Shown here in pieces: positions 1-10,188 of a DNA stretch of 64,000 bases. The stretch spans positions 19,655 through 83,654 of the forward strand of contig NZ_LYXZ01000031.1 in NCBI RefSeq assembly GCF_001676615.1, written 5' to 3'. The position numbers and the translations under genes are program-made. The notes under the pieces are model-generated. The model was not told the origin of the DNA, did not search any database, and saw nothing but the letters and a program-made list of their open reading frames with translations. Numbering within the stretch: the first letter of the stretch is position 1; each line of letters starts with the position of its first letter. Origin of the DNA: Labrys sp. WJW. Its GTDB lineage: Bacteria; Pseudomonadota; Alphaproteobacteria; Rhizobiales; Labraceae.

Positions 1-1207
1 GCGTATCGGCCTGTTCCTCTACGACTATATCGGCGGCCGCAAGAAGCTGCCGCCCACCCGGACGCTCGATCTGCGGCGCGATGAGGCCGGCAAGTCGCTG
101 AAGCCGATCTTCTCGAAAGCTTTCGAGTATTCCGATTGCTGGGTGAATGATGCCCGCTTCGTGGCCCTCAACGCCCGCGATGCCGCTGACCGCGGCGCCA
201 TTGTCCGTACACGCTGCAAGGTCGTCTCGGCTCGCCGCGACGCCGGCCTGTGGCACATCCGGCTGCGGGACCAGATCAGTGGCACGGAGAACGAGGTCAC
301 GGCCCGCCTCCTCGTCAACGCGGCCGGCCCCTGGGTCGACACCGTGCTGGCGGACGTGGTCGCGCACAAGGAGCCGAACCAGGTGCGCCTGGTCCAGGGC
401 AGTCACATCATCGTGCCCAAGCTCTTCGACCACGACCGCTGCTACATCTTCCAGAACCCGGACGGGCGCATCATCTTCGCCATTCCCTATGAAGATGAGT
501 TCACCCTGATCGGCACGACCGACCAGGACTACAAGGATGACCCGGCCAAGGTCGCGATCACGCCCGGCGAGACGGAGTATCTGTGCAAGGCGGCGAGCGA
601 GTATTTCGCCAGGGAAATCAAGCCTTCCGACATCGTCTGGACCTATTCGGGCGTGCGGCCCCTCTATGACGATCACGCCACCGCCGCCCAGGCAGCCACC
701 CGTGACTATGTCATCAAGGAAGAGCTGATCGACGGAGCGCCGCTGATCAACATCTTTGGCGGCAAGATCACCACCTACCGCCGCCTGTCGGAATCGATCC
801 TCGAGCATATCGAGAAGACCCTGGGCGCCAAGGGTAAGCCCTGGACCGCCGATGCCCCCCTGCCGGGCGGCGACATGCCCAACGCCGATCTCGATGCCTT
901 CATTCGCTCGCTGATGGCACGCAAGCCCTTCCTGTCTCCAGCCCTCGCCCGGCGCCTCGCCAAAGCATACGGCACCCGCGCCCTGCTCTTCCTGGAAGGC
1001 GCCAACGGCATGGCCGATCTCGGCCGGGATTTCGGCATGGGCCTCACTGCTGCCGAGGTCGACTATCTCGTCGACCAGGAATGGGCCGTGACCGCCGAGG
1101 ACATCCTCTGGCGCCGCTCCAAGCTCGGCCTGCATCTGCCGCCCGAGGCGGCCGGTGACATCTCCGCCTATCTCGCCGCCAGGCAGAAGGCGCCCGTTCC
1201 CCACTGA
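1..1207 (+). CDS. glpD: Glycerol-3-phosphate dehydrogenase (C-terminal part)
   Basis: The reading frame is open from base 2, so the N-terminus lies outside the window; 401 residues are visible. The enzyme is the FAD-dependent, membrane-associated oxidase that converts glycerol 3-phosphate to dihydroxyacetone phosphate and passes electrons to quinone. Recognisable family stretches include NAAGPWVDTV, RLVQGSHIIVPK, IGTTDQDY, a WTYSGVRPL motif and GGKITTYRRL near the FAD domain end, followed by the C-terminal DAO_C helical domain. The missing part is the N-terminal FAD-binding GxGxxG segment. It is the first gene of a glpD-glpK-glpF run; the gap to glpK is 50 bp. Identification is from family knowledge and the operon context. 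Confidence 0.96.
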   Translation, partial: RIGLFLYDYIGGRKKLPPTRTLDLRRDEAGKSLKPIFSKAFEYSDCWVNDARFVALNARDAADRGAIVRTRCKVVSARRDAGLWHIRLRDQISGTENEVTARLLVNAAGPWVDTVLADVVAHKEPNQVRLVQGSHIIVPKLFDHDRCYIFQNPDGRIIFAIPYEDEFTLIGTTDQDYKDDPAKVAITPGETEYLCKAASEYFAREIKPSDIVWTYSGVRPLYDDHATAAQAATRDYVIKEELIDGAPLINIFGGKITTYRRLSESILEHIEKTLGAKGKPWTADAPLPGGDMPNADLDAFIRSLMARKPFLSPALARRLAKAYGTRALLFLEGANGMADLGRDFGMGLTAAEVDYLVDQEWAVTAEDILWRRSKLGLHLPPEAAGDISAYLAARQKAPVPH

Positions 1208-1257
1208 ACTCGTTCCCAGACCCAACGGGACTGCAAGAACATATCGAGGAGGAAAGC

Positions 1258-2754
<1,497 letters not shown>

Positions 2755-2817
2755 CCATCACGAACCAAGCAGGGCCGCACCGGGGGGTGACGGCCCCACA
2801 ACACAGGGAAGAAGAAC

Positions 2818-3537
2818 ATGGCAGTTGGGTTTGTTGGTGAGCTGATGGGCACGGCCACGCTCATCCTGTTCGGGGACGGTGTCGTGGCCAACGTGTTGCT
2901 GGCCAAGAACAAGGGCCAGAATTCGGGCTGGATCGTCATCACGGCCGGCTGGGCCTTCGCGGTGCTCTGCGGCGTGCTGGTCGCCGTTGCGGCGGGTGCT
3001 CCGGGCCATCTCAATCCGGCGGTGACCCTGGCATTCGCCACCGCGACCGGTGATTGGAGCAATGTGGTTCCGTTCATCGCGGCTCAGTTCATCGGCGCCT
3101 TCATCGGGGCGATCCTGGTTTGGCTTGCCCATCTGCTGCATTGGCGCGAGACCGAGGATCAGGGCCTCAAGCTGGCCGTCTTCTGCACCGGCCCCGCCAT
3201 CCGCAACTATGGCGCCAATCTGGTGACGGAAATCATCGGCGGCTTCGCCCTGCTCTTCGTCGTCGCCGCCATCGGCTCCAAGGGCGTGGCGACACCGGGC
3301 TATCTCGCCCCCTTCATCGTCGGCATGCTGGTCTGGGGCATCGGCGTCTCGCTGGGCGGTCCCACCGGCTACGCCATCAATCCGGCCCGCGACCTCGGCC
3401 CGCGCATTGCCCACGCCGTGCTGCCGATCGCCGGCAAGGGCGGTTCGGACTGGGGCTATTCCTGGGTGCCGGTCGTCGGCCCGGTGATCGGCGGTATCGT
3501 CGCCCTCATGCTCGCCAAGGCGACGGGCATGATGTGA
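2818..3537 (+). CDS. glpF: Glycerol uptake facilitator / aquaglyceroporin (MIP family)
   Basis: Inner-membrane channel of 239 residues belonging to the MIP family. Two pore motifs are visible: HLNPAVT (NPA at residues 66-68) and YAINPARDLGPR (NPA at 188-190); the second carries the D after NPAR that is typical of glycerol facilitators rather than pure water channels. Six hydrophobic segments can be traced. An AGGGAAG ribosome-binding site precedes the ATG. The gene is third in the glp run, 63 bp after glpK, and is followed by an intrinsic terminator. In many bacteria glpF is first in the operon; here it is last. Confidence 0.96.
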   Translation: MAVGFVGELMGTATLILFGDGVVANVLLAKNKGQNSGWIVITAGWAFAVLCGVLVAVAAGAPGHLNPAVTLAFATATGDWSNVVPFIAAQFIGAFIGAILVWLAHLLHWRETEDQGLKLAVFCTGPAIRNYGANLVTEIIGGFALLFVVAAIGSKGVATPGYLAPFIVGMLVWGIGVSLGGPTGYAINPARDLGPRIAHAVLPIAGKGGSDWGYSWVPVVGPVIGGIVALMLAKATGMM

Positions 3538-3574
3538 CGGGCATACCGCAAGAGGCCAAGGCGTCTCGTCTTTG

Positions 3575-3604
3575 AAAAATGGCCGGCTCGTCCGGCCATT
3601 TTTA
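3575..3604 (+). terminator. Intrinsic terminator of the glp operon
   Basis: AAAAATGGCCGG, a four-base CTCG loop, and CCGGCCATTTTT form a nearly perfect hairpin ending in a T-run, about 37 bp after the glpF stop. It is the clearest Rho-independent terminator in the window and marks the end of the glpD-K-F transcript. The A-run on the other side makes it potentially bidirectional. Confidence 0.93.
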
Positions 3605-3690
3605 TTGCCGACATTGCCGGATCAGGCCTGTCGTGGCAGCTTCGCGGACAATCGTGGGGGCCTGTCAGGTTGTTTTCGGAGCAAATGGCG

Positions 3691-4188
3691 ATGAAGCGCA
3701 TCCTGATCACCGGCGTGTCCGGAACCGGCAAGACTTCGGTGATCCGTGAATTGATGGCTCGCGGTCACCAGGCCTATGACCTCGACACGCCGGAATGGTC
3801 GCATTGGGTGCCGGCCGCCCCGGGAGATGATCTGACACCCGCCCAGGGTGAGGACTGGGTCTGGCAACTCGACAAGGTCGAGGCCTTGCTGTCGCGATCG
3901 ACACCCGGTCCGCTCTCCGTCAGCGGCTGCGCCGAGAACATGGCCGGGCTGTTTCCCCTGTTCGATGCCATTGTCCTACTTTCGGCTCCCCTTCCCACCA
4001 TCATGGCGCGGCTCGCGGCCCGAGCGGGATCCGGCTATGGCCATGCCGAGGAAGAACGGCGCAAGGTTGCCGCATTGATCACGGCGATCGAACCGCTGCT
4101 GCGCCAGTCGGCCGATTTCGAGATCGACACCCGCCAACCGGTGCAAGCGACCGTTGACGCGCTGCTGCGGTTTATCGAACCTCGCTGA
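3691..4188 (+). CDS. P-loop NTPase, shikimate/adenylate-kinase-like
   Basis: A 165-residue cytoplasmic protein with the P-loop GVSGTGKTS right at the N-terminus, a short acidic region (YDLDTPEW) and an ARLAARAGSGYGHAEEER lid-like segment. This is the layout of small nucleoside/shikimate-kinase-like AAA_18 proteins. The substrate cannot be told from sequence. The start at 3691 is chosen because GGAG lies nine bases upstream; ATGs at 3670 and 3685 are in frame but worse placed. It follows the glp terminator and is probably its own transcript. Confidence 0.8.
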   Translation: MKRILITGVSGTGKTSVIRELMARGHQAYDLDTPEWSHWVPAAPGDDLTPAQGEDWVWQLDKVEALLSRSTPGPLSVSGCAENMAGLFPLFDAIVLLSAPLPTIMARLAARAGSGYGHAEEERRKVAALITAIEPLLRQSADFEIDTRQPVQATVDALLRFIEPR

Positions 4189-4269
4189 CGTCGGCGCCGC
4201 CATCGCGATAACGGCGCCATCACGCTCCTCCCCCTACTGTGGCGAACCGATCGCATGCGGGGGGCTGCC

Positions 4270-6282
4270 ATGTCACGTATGGGCGTTGTCAGGACGGGGC
4301 GACCGGGCGCGCGGCATGTCGGCCGCCGATCACGCCTCTGCGTCGTCGTCTTCGGCTTTGCAATGGCCGCTGGAGCGGCCGAAGCCGCCCCGGCCATCCA
4401 GTGGGAAGTCGCCAATCGCTTCCCCCTGTTCCGCAACGAGGACCATTTTCGTGCCCTCGCCGCTATCTATGCTGGCCTCCCCTTGGCCGATCGCCAGAAC
4501 CAGCCGGTGATGGCGCTGGAGGTCGAGTTGGAAAAGCGCGCCGATGCCAGGCAACTCGGCAAGGCTTTCGGCGATCCCGCGACGATCTGGCGTTTCGGCT
4601 GGGCCTCGGCCCTTGCCCGCAGCACCTGCTTCAGCGCAACCAATCGCGGGCATTGGGGCTGCAAGCTGGCCAATGGCGAGGACTTTGTCGGCGCGCGCAA
4701 GACCGACATCCTGGCGAGCGTCACCGAAGCCCCTGCGGGTCGCCAGTGCCAATGGCTGGTCAATGGCACGGTGGCCGCAACGGCAGCCTGCGACACCGCG
4801 CAGATACGCCTTGCCGGCATCCCCATCGCCACCGCCTTCACCCTGGCCGTCAAGGCCGACGGCCAGGCCCTGGCCGAAGCGCCTGACCAGACCGTCCGAC
4901 CGATCACCATTCTCGGCATGGGTGATTCCTTCGCCTCCGGCGAGGGCAATCCCGACAAGGCCGCGGTGCTCGGCACCGACGTCAACAATTTCCAGGAATC
5001 GTCGCACCTGCCGGGTGAATCGGGATGGCGCGGCCGGCTGCGGCTTTACCCCCTCCGCTACAAGCACAATTTCGACAGGAGGTTCGGGATCGGTGCGCTG
5101 TGGATCAACCAGCAGTGCCATCGCTCGCTTTATTCGCACCAGCTCAAGGCCGCCCTGGCGATCGCCTTGGAAGCCCCTCATGCGAGCGTGACCTATCTGG
5201 GCTATGGCTGCACCGGCGCCGAAGTCTTCGAGGGCCTGCTCGGCTACTGGGTTGCCCGCGACGACGTCCCCAAGGACAGGCCGGGCAAATCCGGGCAATA
5301 CGATGCCTCGCCGCAGGTGATGCGGGCCTTGCGTGACCTCTGTCCGCTGCCCCTTACGGGCTATAATCGCTTCTCGCCGCCGGCGCACTTCTCCTGGAAC
5401 ACCGATCTCAAGCGCTGCGCCGCCTTCAAGCGCAAACCCGACATCCTCCTGCTCAGCATCGGCGGGAACGATATCGGCTTTTCCCGGGTCATTGCCGGCG
5501 AAGCCCTGGCCGCCAGCAGCAACTTCCTGTCGCTTCGGCGAACCGCCGAAAGACTTTGGATCAAGGGGGCCGATCCTATCACCTTTCAGGATGCTACGGC
5601 TGCCGAGAGTTCGCTGGCAGAACGCTATCGCGTCCTGGCCCAGGCCTTCGAACGGCTCCTGGGCCTGAATGGCTCCCAGATCATCCAGAGCGGGTATCCG
5701 CAGATGCTGCACACCGGCAGCGGCACCTGCCCGCATGCCCCCAGCGGCGAAGCGGGCACGGCTGGAATGGATCTCCACGAAATCTTCCGGATCAGCAAGC
5801 CGACCACGGGCCCGGACTCGGTTGCCTTCGTCGACGGTCTCAACGCCAAGATACACGCTCTCGGCACCGGCACGGGCTGGCAGGTGGTCAGCGACTTCGC
5901 TGCAGCCTTCAAGGGCCACGCCTTGTGCCAGCCCGGCATGGCGGACGGCAGCAACGCTCCGGATGGGCTTCGCTTTCCGGTCAGCAATCCCACCGGGCAA
6001 CGCTGGACACCGTTTTCGCCGCCGGTCTGGCAGGCCTATCGCCCGCGGCAACGCTGGTTTGTCACACCGAACGATGCCTTTCTCGCCGCCAATACCATGC
6101 GAACGCTGGCAGGCAGCGGCGGCGATCCTCACATGAACGGCCGCGCTCAACCGGTCCTGGCGGCCACCCTCAGCGGCTCCTTCCATCCCAACGCACTCGG
6201 TCAGGCGGCCATGGGCGACGGGGTGCTGAAGGCACTACGCCAGAAGCTGGGATTGCCCGCACCCAGCGCTCCGGCACCGTAG
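4270..6282 (+). CDS. Secreted SGNH/GDSL-type hydrolase, large
   Basis: A 670-residue protein with an arginine-rich N-terminus and hydrophobic stretch ending in AAEAA, consistent with a signal peptide. Block I is GDSFASGEG (Ser about 220), block III is GGNDIGF (Asn about 400) and block V is SFHPNALGQ (His about 639). These fit lipase/esterases of the Streptomyces scabies esterase type, in which the Asp normally three residues before the His is absent; here the equivalent position is Gly. The first 210 residues and several Cys-containing inserts are extra compared with minimal SGNH enzymes and may bind a substrate. The start at 4270 has a G-run five bases upstream; ATG 4255 is an alternative. 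Substrate unknown. Confidence 0.82.
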   Translation: MSRMGVVRTGRPGARHVGRRSRLCVVVFGFAMAAGAAEAAPAIQWEVANRFPLFRNEDHFRALAAIYAGLPLADRQNQPVMALEVELEKRADARQLGKAFGDPATIWRFGWASALARSTCFSATNRGHWGCKLANGEDFVGARKTDILASVTEAPAGRQCQWLVNGTVAATAACDTAQIRLAGIPIATAFTLAVKADGQALAEAPDQTVRPITILGMGDSFASGEGNPDKAAVLGTDVNNFQESSHLPGESGWRGRLRLYPLRYKHNFDRRFGIGALWINQQCHRSLYSHQLKAALAIALEAPHASVTYLGYGCTGAEVFEGLLGYWVARDDVPKDRPGKSGQYDASPQVMRALRDLCPLPLTGYNRFSPPAHFSWNTDLKRCAAFKRKPDILLLSIGGNDIGFSRVIAGEALAASSNFLSLRRTAERLWIKGADPITFQDATAAESSLAERYRVLAQAFERLLGLNGSQIIQSGYPQMLHTGSGTCPHAPSGEAGTAGMDLHEIFRISKPTTGPDSVAFVDGLNAKIHALGTGTGWQVVSDFAAAFKGHALCQPGMADGSNAPDGLRFPVSNPTGQRWTPFSPPVWQAYRPRQRWFVTPNDAFLAANTMRTLAGSGGDPHMNGRAQPVLAATLSGSFHPNALGQAAMGDGVLKALRQKLGLPAPSAPAP

Positions 6283-6571
6283 CGATCGCCTGTGCCATGC
6301 AGCAACCTTAAACAGGTGTCGAGATTAACCATGCTGCAAGAATGACAGGTGCTTGGCACTCTCCCTGGAAATCAGAAAAAACGCCCGTTTTTCTCCCAAT
6401 TTGTCCCATTCCAACCAGTAAAATGGCCTCGATCACCATCGGGGCGAGCCGCAATTAACATATTGGGCCAAATCTTGTCTGTCAGAGCCTTGCTTCTGTC
6501 CGATTCAAGACCAAAAGTTAATTTTCAGTAAATGAGCCATTCATCGTAGCGTAGCGTAAGGATGCTCAACC
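6283..6571. other. Intergenic region without a visible gene
   Basis: These 289 bases are more AT-rich than their surroundings. I see no convincing ORF, RNA or terminator. The region presumably carries the promoter of the small lipoprotein gene that follows. Confidence 0.4.
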
Positions 6572-6820
6572 ATGAAGAAACTCCCGGGTCTGATCCTGGT
6601 CACCGGCCTTGCCGTCAGCACGGCCTCCTGCAGCTCCAGCCCGGCCGGGCGAGCTTTCAACGGTGCTCTGATCGGCGGCACCAGCGGCGCCATCGTCGGT
6701 AGCCTGGTCGCTCGCCAGCCGACCACCGGTGCGCTGGTCGGCGGTGCCATCGGAGCAACCACAGGCGCCGTCGTCGGCCTCGTCACGACACCCGAACCGG
6801 CGCGAACCAGCTGGTTCTAA
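6572..6820 (+). CDS. Small glycine-zipper lipoprotein
   Basis: 82 residues: an N-terminal lipoprotein signal with the lipobox-like STASC, then a glycine/alanine-rich region (GALIGGTSGAIVGS and GALVGGAIGATTGAVVG) that repeats the GxxxG glycine-zipper pattern and probably forms two membrane-inserting helices. Such YMGG/glycine-zipper proteins are common outer-membrane-associated lipoproteins in Hyphomicrobiales. A similar protein is encoded at 27294-27575. Function is not known; family assignment is from the pattern. Confidence 0.78.
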   Translation: MKKLPGLILVTGLAVSTASCSSSPAGRAFNGALIGGTSGAIVGSLVARQPTTGALVGGAIGATTGAVVGLVTTPEPARTSWF

Positions 6821-6975
6821 GGCCGGCGCTCCACGCCCCAAGGAAGCAGGCCCGTTGCCCCGGACGAACAGCCGGGCGCAACGCGGACCGGCACTGGTCC
6901 GTCGGCATTTGACGCTGGAGCCTGCCGAGCGCCATAGTCCTGCTGTCGTTGCATGGCATGCGTGGAGTGCCTTCG

Positions 6976-7494
6976 ATGTCGAGACTGATCATGGGTCCGG
7001 CGGGAGCCGTCATTCTGACGATCTGCCTGGTTCTACCGGCGCTCTCGTCGGAGTTGACGCCTTGGCCCCCTCGTGATCCCGGACAGCCCGAAGCAAGCAT
7101 CGCCATTACGAAGGCCTGGGTCACCGCCTTACGGGAAACCCGCGACTTCGCCAGCCTGCAAAGGGCGGCCGGCGCCGGTGGCAAGCTTCTTGCTGTCGAA
7201 ACCGATCCGGAAACACCCCGAGCCATCTATGGCTGGAGGGGACACGATGGCCGGGGACAGATGAAGGTCTTTCTCTACCGCACTGGGGATTTCGGCATCA
7301 CCGCCACGCCTGCAGACGGGGCGGGCGAAATCAGCATGAACAATTCGGGGGCTTTCGTCTGCCCTTCCTGCTCGCCGCCGGTCGATGCCTGTGGGCGGCG
7401 TCCCTCATGGGTGTCGCACAGCGTGCATTGGGACGGATCCGATTGCCATTGCACCATCACCGGCCCGCAGACATTACGGCCTGGCCCGTGCTGA
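6976..7494 (+). CDS. Hypothetical exported Cys-rich protein
   Basis: A 172-residue ORF starting with a hydrophobic signal-like segment (AVILTICLVLPALSS) and ending in a Cys-rich tail with CPSC, DAC, CHC and a terminal C. I do not recognise a family. The cysteines could form disulfides or bind metal in the periplasm. The ATG at 6976 is chosen because it places the signal peptide at the N-terminus; an ATG at 6949 is also in frame. No longer competing ORF exists here, but coding status is not certain. Confidence 0.5.
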   Translation: MSRLIMGPAGAVILTICLVLPALSSELTPWPPRDPGQPEASIAITKAWVTALRETRDFASLQRAAGAGGKLLAVETDPETPRAIYGWRGHDGRGQMKVFLYRTGDFGITATPADGAGEISMNNSGAFVCPSCSPPVDACGRRPSWVSHSVHWDGSDCHCTITGPQTLRPGPC

Positions 7495-7525
7495 AGCAGG
7501 CTCGATGCTGTAATTCCTTGTTGCC

Positions 7526-7576
7526 GCATCTTTTTTGCCGAAAACCGGTACCCACTTTTCGGCGCGATGCTCTAGT
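7526..7576. repeat. Rhizobial-type palindromic intergenic repeat ending in GCTCTAG
   Basis: GCCGAAAA and TTTTCGGC (7537-7544 and 7556-7563) flank CCGGTACCCAC; outer GCATC and GATGC also pair. The unit GAAAACCGGTACCCACTTTT ending in GCTCTAG matches a repeat motif I know from many Rhizobiales intergenic regions. Its last bases overlap the TAG stop codon of the methyltransferase on the minus strand. Confidence 0.8.
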
Positions 7577-8297
7577 CGAAGCCCGCAACCAGGATGAGTT
7601 CCCGGCTACCCGGCTCGACGGGCCGGCGATCCCAGTCGCCGAACCAGGCCTGGTGGGAAAACCCGGCTTTCTCGGCAAGAGCCGAAATCGTCGCCTGGGA
7701 CGCGAAGCGCAAGGTGCTGCGGCTGGAGACTTCCGTTCCGTCCCCAAAGCGATAGATGGAACGAAAAGATACCAGCTCGCCCTTCTTCTCGATATCGACA
7801 TGCATGGTTTCGGGGGCACCTGCCGAGGAACGGCCCACCACTGGCTTCCCCCATTGTTCCCAGATCCGCGCTTCGGGATTGCGCGTCTCGAACGCGAAAC
7901 GCCCGCCTGGCGCAAGCCTTTGTTTCACGGCCTGCAGGAAAGCCAGCATGGTCTCGTCGTCGAGCAGCACCTGGAACGCATGCCCGGTCATCACAACCAG
8001 GTCGAAACTTCCCTGGACATCGCCGACCAGCCCGTGAACCCAACGCACCAGATGCCCGTGCGGACGAGACCGGGCGACGTCCAGCATGGCTGCGGCAGGG
8101 TCGACGGCGGTGACCGCATGCCCCTGTCGGGCAAAGGCTGTCGCCATCATCCCGGTTCCACATCCGATATCGAGGATGGCCAGCGCCGATCTGCCTGCCA
8201 AGGCGAGGTAGAAGTCGCTGTCCGGTCCCCATGGGTTCTGGATGTCGTAGAGAGACGCCAGGCGCGGATCGGTATAATGCGCGCTCAGCTCATTCAA
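7572..8297 (-). CDS. Class I SAM-dependent methyltransferase
   Basis: A 241-residue cytoplasmic methyltransferase. Motif I is LDIGCGTGMMATAF with VTAVDPAAAMLDVAR after it (acidic residue binding the SAM ribose), then FDLVVMTGHAFQVL and LAPGGRFAFETRNPEA. The fold is Methyltransf_25/11-like; the substrate is not apparent. The start is proposed as TTG at 8297, because that codon overlaps the hflX TGA and upstream in-frame sequence is the hflX coding region; an ATG at 8426 would bury 130 bases in hflX. It is third in an hfq-hflX-methyltransferase run. The stop codon lies in an intergenic repeat. Confidence 0.85.
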   Translation of the reverse strand: MNELSAHYTDPRLASLYDIQNPWGPDSDFYLALAGRSALAILDIGCGTGMMATAFARQGHAVTAVDPAAAMLDVARSRPHGHLVRWVHGLVGDVQGSFDLVVMTGHAFQVLLDDETMLAFLQAVKQRLAPGGRFAFETRNPEARIWEQWGKPVVGRSSAGAPETMHVDIEKKGELVSFRSIYRFGDGTEVSSRSTLRFASQATISALAEKAGFSHQAWFGDWDRRPVEPGSRELILVAGFD

Positions 8298-9651
8298 CCG
8301 CAGCGATCCCGAACCGTCGCCTGACCTGGTCGGCGCGTTCCGGGGCCACGCGCACGGAGACATGGGTGACGCCAGCCTCATCGGTCTCGCGGGCCAGTAC
8401 ATCCGTATTGGCATGCAGCCAGGCAAGGCCCGCTCCGTCCGCCGGCGGGATGTCGATGGCCAGCGTCAGCCGCCCGGCCGCCACCACCGTCTCGACCCGG
8501 TCGAGCAGTGCAGGCAACCCTTCCCCGGTTACGGCCGAGACCACCACGGGCCGATTTCCGCCCTCGCGCCGGGAAGCCGTCAACAGCGCCTCGCGCGCTG
8601 GCTCTTCGATGAGATCGACCTTGTTCCAGACTTCGATCACCGTCTGCTTGGCCCCCTCCTCGATGCCGAGGCTGTGCAGGATGGAGCGCACATCGCCCGC
8701 CTGGGCCTCGGTGTCGCCATGGGAGATGTCGCGCACATGCAGGATGACATCCGCCTCCAACACCTCTTCCAGGGTGGCGCGGAAGGCCGCCACCAGCATG
8801 GTCGGCAGTTCGGAAATGAACCCCACCGTATCGGACAGGATCGCCTTGGTGCCATGCGGCAGCTTGAGGGCGCGCAGCGTCGGATCCAGTGTGGCGAACA
8901 GCATGTCCTCCGCCAGTACCTCGGCCCGGGTCAGCCGGTTGAACAGCGTCGACTTGCCGGCATTGGTATAGCCGACCAGCGCCACGATCGGATAAGGCAC
9001 CTTGCGCCGGCTGGCGCGATGCAGGGAACGGGTACGCTTCACCTGCTCCAGTTCACGCTCGAGCTTGACGATGCGATCCTGCAGGAGACGCCGGTCCGAT
9101 TCGATCTGGGTTTCGCCTGGACCGCCCAGGAAGCCGCCGCCGCCGCGCTGGCGTTCGAGATGGGTCCAGGATCGGACGAGACGCCCTTTCTGATAGTTGA
9201 GATGGGCGAGCTCGACCTGCAGCGTGCCTTCCTTGGTACGGGCGCGCCGACCGAAGATTTCGAGAATCAGGCCGGTGCGGTCGATCACCTTGGCGCCCCA
9301 GGCCTTTTCGAGATTGCGCTGTTGCACGGGCGACAGGGCGCAATCCATCAGCACGAGGGTAATCTCTTCGGCTTCGACGACCGCCTTGATCTCCTCGACC
9401 TTGCCCTTGCCGATATAGGTCGAAGGGCGGATTTCGCCGAGCGTAACCACGACGGCACCGACCACATTGAGATCGATGGCGCCGGCAAGACCGACCGCCT
9501 CCTCGAGCTTGGCGTCGGGTGAACGCACGAGATCGCTCTCGCTCCGGCGCGAAAGCACCGGGGCGACGACATAAGTTCTTGTGCCGGAAGCAACTTCCAG
9601 CTCATGCGCATCGATGCGATGCGCCGGATCCTTGAGAGTATTTGCTGTCAA
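8290..9651 (-). CDS. hflX: Ribosome-associated GTPase HflX
   Basis: 453-residue GTPase that binds ribosomes and helps rescue or split stalled ones. The HflX-specific signature GGGGFLGGPGETQIESD is at about residues 170-186, G1 GYTNAGKST at 227-235, G3 DTVGF and G4 NKVD follow. The first codon is TTG (9651), and an in-frame TGA lies just upstream, so no ATG start is possible nearer the expected N-terminus. It lies downstream of hfq, an arrangement widespread in proteobacteria, and overlaps the methyltransferase at its 3' end. Confidence 0.96.
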   Translation of the reverse strand: MTANTLKDPAHRIDAHELEVASGTRTYVVAPVLSRRSESDLVRSPDAKLEEAVGLAGAIDLNVVGAVVVTLGEIRPSTYIGKGKVEEIKAVVEAEEITLVLMDCALSPVQQRNLEKAWGAKVIDRTGLILEIFGRRARTKEGTLQVELAHLNYQKGRLVRSWTHLERQRGGGGFLGGPGETQIESDRRLLQDRIVKLERELEQVKRTRSLHRASRRKVPYPIVALVGYTNAGKSTLFNRLTRAEVLAEDMLFATLDPTLRALKLPHGTKAILSDTVGFISELPTMLVAAFRATLEEVLEADVILHVRDISHGDTEAQAGDVRSILHSLGIEEGAKQTVIEVWNKVDLIEEPAREALLTASRREGGNRPVVVSAVTGEGLPALLDRVETVVAAGRLTLAIDIPPADGAGLAWLHANTDVLARETDEAGVTHVSVRVAPERADQVRRRFGIAAVE

Positions 9652-9664
9652 ACGTCAACTTTCG

Positions 9665-9682
9665 GGCGGGGGTGCCCCCGCC
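9665..9682 (-). promoter_or_regulatory. Intercistronic GC hairpin between hfq and hflX
   Basis: GCGGGG and CCCCGC flank a four-base loop within the 50 bp between hfq and hflX. No T-run follows on the minus strand, so it is not a classical terminator; it may stabilise the upstream hfq message or reduce read-through. Confidence 0.45.
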
Positions 9683-9701
9683 ACCGCCGATACGGCAAGA
9701 A

Positions 9702-9959
9702 TCAAAGCTTGTCCGCGCCCTCGATCTCACCGCCTTCGAAGAGTTGGACGGGATGGCCCGGCATGATCGTCGAAATCGCATGCTTGTAGACCAGCTGGGA
9801 ATGACCGTCGCGGCGCAAAAGCACGCAAAAATTGTCAAACCAGGTCACAACGCCTTGCAACTTCACACCATTCACCAGGAAGATCGTGAGCGGGATCTTG
9901 TTCTTGCGGACATTGTTGAGAAACGTGTCCTGTAGATTTTGGGTGCGCTCCGCCGCCAT
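9702..9959 (-). CDS. hfq: RNA chaperone Hfq
   Basis: 85-residue Sm-like protein that forms hexamers and pairs small RNAs with mRNAs. Sm1 contains FLVNGVKLQGVV and the Sm2 motif YKHAIST is at residues 58-64. The N-terminus MAAERTQNLQDTFLN is that of alphaproteobacterial Hfq, so the ATG at 9959 is used although the frame is open further upstream to 10001. A GGGGG tract precedes the start. The C-terminal tail is short, as usual in this class. First gene of the hfq-hflX unit. Confidence 0.98.
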   Translation of the reverse strand: MAAERTQNLQDTFLNNVRKNKIPLTIFLVNGVKLQGVVTWFDNFCVLLRRDGHSQLVYKHAISTIMPGHPVQLFEGGEIEGADKL

Positions 9960-10188
9960 AATACCCCCGAAACTCCTTGACCGCGGTTGGTCCGCGGACA
10001 TTCACAAGCAAAATCAGCCAACGCCGACGCGCCTGCCTTTCATGCAATCATCCTACATAGTCGACGGGGATGCTGCGTCGCGCAAGCAAAAGTTTGCAAT
10101 CGCCACGCGTCATTCCGCCCAATCTGTCGGAATGATCGCAGATGGAGGTCAAGCCATCATCTGTCAAGCAACAATGGTATACCAGGCG

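Noticed and set aside
6349..6531. 60-residue ORF in an AT-richer gap
   Set aside because: No ribosome-binding site, no motif, and composition like non-coding sequence.
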